Positions 27,193-28,234 of a stretch of DNA of 28,234 bases are shown in pieces. The first letter of the stretch is position 1, and each line of letters opens with the position of its first letter. The DNA lies in NCBI GenBank assembly GCA_035295665.1, contig DATGIQ010000095.1:1-28234 (forward strand), read 5' to 3'. This DNA is from DATGIQ01 sp035295665. GTDB taxonomy: Bacteria; Planctomycetota; Planctomycetia; Gemmatales; Gemmataceae. The position numbers were made by a program, and so were the translations under genes. The notes under the pieces were generated by a model. The model searched no databases, had not been told where the DNA came from, and saw only the letters and a list, made by a program, of their open reading frames with translations.

Positions 27193-28234
27193 CAAGGATC
27201 AAGGAACAAGGAACTGTGAACGGGGAAAAAGGAAAATATGCGAGCCCGTCGCTTCTTCCATTCGCCTGTTGCCTTTTGCCTATTGCCTTGATCGCGGCGG
27301 ATTGGCCACAGTTCCGGGGACCGGGCGGCACGGGCGTTTCCGTCGAGAAGGCGCTTCCGATTCGATGGGGGCCGACGGAGAATATTGCTTGGAAGGTGGA
27401 GCTTCCTGGCCGGGGAGTTTCCAGTCCGGTGGTGGCAGGCGGACGCTGCTACGTCACCGCGTGCAGCGGCTATCAACAGCGCCGCCTTCACGTGCTCTGT
27501 TACGATGCCGCCACGGGTGCCAAGCAATGGGAACGGCAGTTCCAGGCAACCGGCAACACGTTCTGCAATCCCAAAACCTGCATGGCTGCTCCCACTCCGG
27601 TCACGGACGGCGAGCGCGTGTATGCCCTGTTCGCCACCGGCGACCTGGCCTGTCTCGACCGGGAAGGCAACTTGATTTGGTACCGTTCCCTCGTGGGCGA
27701 CTACCACGATATCACCAACCAGGTCGGCATGGCGGCGTCACCCATTCTTTGGCGCGACATGCTGCTCTTGCCCATGGAAAATGTCGGTGCATCCTTTGCC
27801 GCCGGGCTTGATAAGCTCACCGGCCAGAACCGGTGGAAGGTCCCGCGGCCGCGGGACATCAATTGGCCGACACCGCTGCTCGTGGAGCGCGACGGCCAAG
27901 CCGATGTGTTATTCCAGGCCCCGCAGGAGTTGGCGGCTTACGACCCGGCGACAGGTCAAAAGCGGTGGGCGTATACCGGAGAGGGGATGAGCTCCGTCCC
28001 ATCGCTGGCCGCGGCCGACGGGCTGCTTATCTTGTCCGGCGGAGTCGCATTGCGGCTACCTGCGGCAACTGCTTCATTGGATCGTGGTAAGCCGGAAACG
28101 ACTCCGCAGGTGGCGTGGAAATCAACCAAACTTCGGCCAGCGTATGCGTCGCCGCTGATTTGCCAGGGCCGGCTGTATGCAGTCAACAATTCGGCCATCC
28201 TTCTCAACTGTACCGATCTACAGACTGGCAACGT
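27189..28234 (+). CDS. PQQ-like beta-propeller repeat protein (partial, continues past the window)
   Basis: An open frame of 348 codons runs to the window end. After an N-terminal signal sequence it has the hallmark DWPQFRGPGGTGVS (~38-51). Propeller blades follow, each with an alternating strand pattern and W-rich ends: ENIAWKVELPGRGVSSPVV, GAKQWERQF, GNLIWYRSL, GQNRWKVPRP and GQKRWAYTGEG. Members bind polysaccharide or protein, or are dehydrogenase-like; no PQQ ligand set can be judged. The start ATG overlaps the upstream stop as ATGA. The N-terminal ~36 residues (basic, then LLPFACCLLPIALIAA) are encoded by the heptamer element 27193-27287. Confidence 0.85.
   Translation, partial: MTRIKEQGTVNGEKGKYASPSLLPFACCLLPIALIAADWPQFRGPGGTGVSVEKALPIRWGPTENIAWKVELPGRGVSSPVVAGGRCYVTACSGYQQRRLHVLCYDAATGAKQWERQFQATGNTFCNPKTCMAAPTPVTDGERVYALFATGDLACLDREGNLIWYRSLVGDYHDITNQVGMAASPILWRDMLLLPMENVGASFAAGLDKLTGQNRWKVPRPRDINWPTPLLVERDGQADVLFQAPQELAAYDPATGQKRWAYTGEGMSSVPSLAAADGLLILSGGVALRLPAATASLDRGKPETTPQVAWKSTKLRPAYASPLICQGRLYAVNNSAILLNCTDLQTGN
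27193..27287. repeat. two-arm heptamer element inside the propeller gene
   Basis: The left arm (27193-27234) is six 7-base units: CAAGGAT, two CAAGGAA, then CTGTGAA, CGGGGAA and AAAGGAA. The right arm (27260-27287) is four units of the TTGCC type (ATTCGCC, TGTTGCC, TTTTGCC, TATTGCC). The centre is 25 bases. It starts within the first codons of the propeller gene and supplies its signal peptide. Confidence 0.7.

Overview
The window looks like chromosomal DNA of a GC-rich bacterium, most likely a planctomycete of the Gemmata group. This rests on the gene mix and protein flavour (secreted TPR and PQQ-propeller proteins, a degenerate GH38-like protein, a DRG/Obg-type GTPase with TGS domain, an IF-2 with a variant switch region), not on a marker gene. 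No rRNA, tRNA, CRISPR array or transposase was seen.

Layout. 1-2058 (+): a CysM-like cysteine synthase followed by a two-domain sulfurtransferase. 2036-3067 (-): a membrane fatty-acid hydroxylase/sterol desaturase overlapping the previous gene tail to tail. 3194-5983 (+): a large GH38-like protein. 5998-6796 (-): a broken gene, a zinc metallopeptidase cut just after HEVGH and joined out of frame to TPR repeats. 6797-7403: non-coding, with a hairpin repeat. 7404-16542 (-): a translation/transcription operon read as nusA, a tiny ORF, infB, ylxP, rbfA, a degenerate HhH-GPD-like gene, a secreted TPR protein and yebC. 16715-17914 (-): an orphan MalK-type ABC ATPase with its own terminator. 18028-20434 (+): exported sulfurtransferase, VOC protein, DUF4287/DUF5655 protein. 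20476-20979 (-): gamma-carbonic anhydrase. 21090-23250 (+): arginase-fold hydrolase and a membrane protein ending in a DNA-ligase-like OB domain. 23266-24880 (-): purine nucleoside phosphorylase and CPBP protease. 25014-28234 (+): GTPase, then an exported repeat protein overlapping by ATGA with a PQQ-like beta-propeller that runs off the window.

The most unusual signal is a set of intergenic elements built from 7-bp units. At least four loci (111-188, 7197-7262, 11332-11418, 16551-16635) and one at a gene start (27193-27287) carry two opposing arms of tandem heptamers around a short centre. A half element lies at 24888-24915 and a weaker relative at 19101-19168. The heptamer sequence differs between loci but period and architecture are shared. 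At 27193-27287 the element encodes the whole signal peptide of the propeller protein. The second point of interest is the membrane-anchored zinc-ribbon protein at 22048-23250, whose C-terminus resembles the OB-fold domain of ATP-dependent DNA ligases without a nucleotidyltransferase domain.
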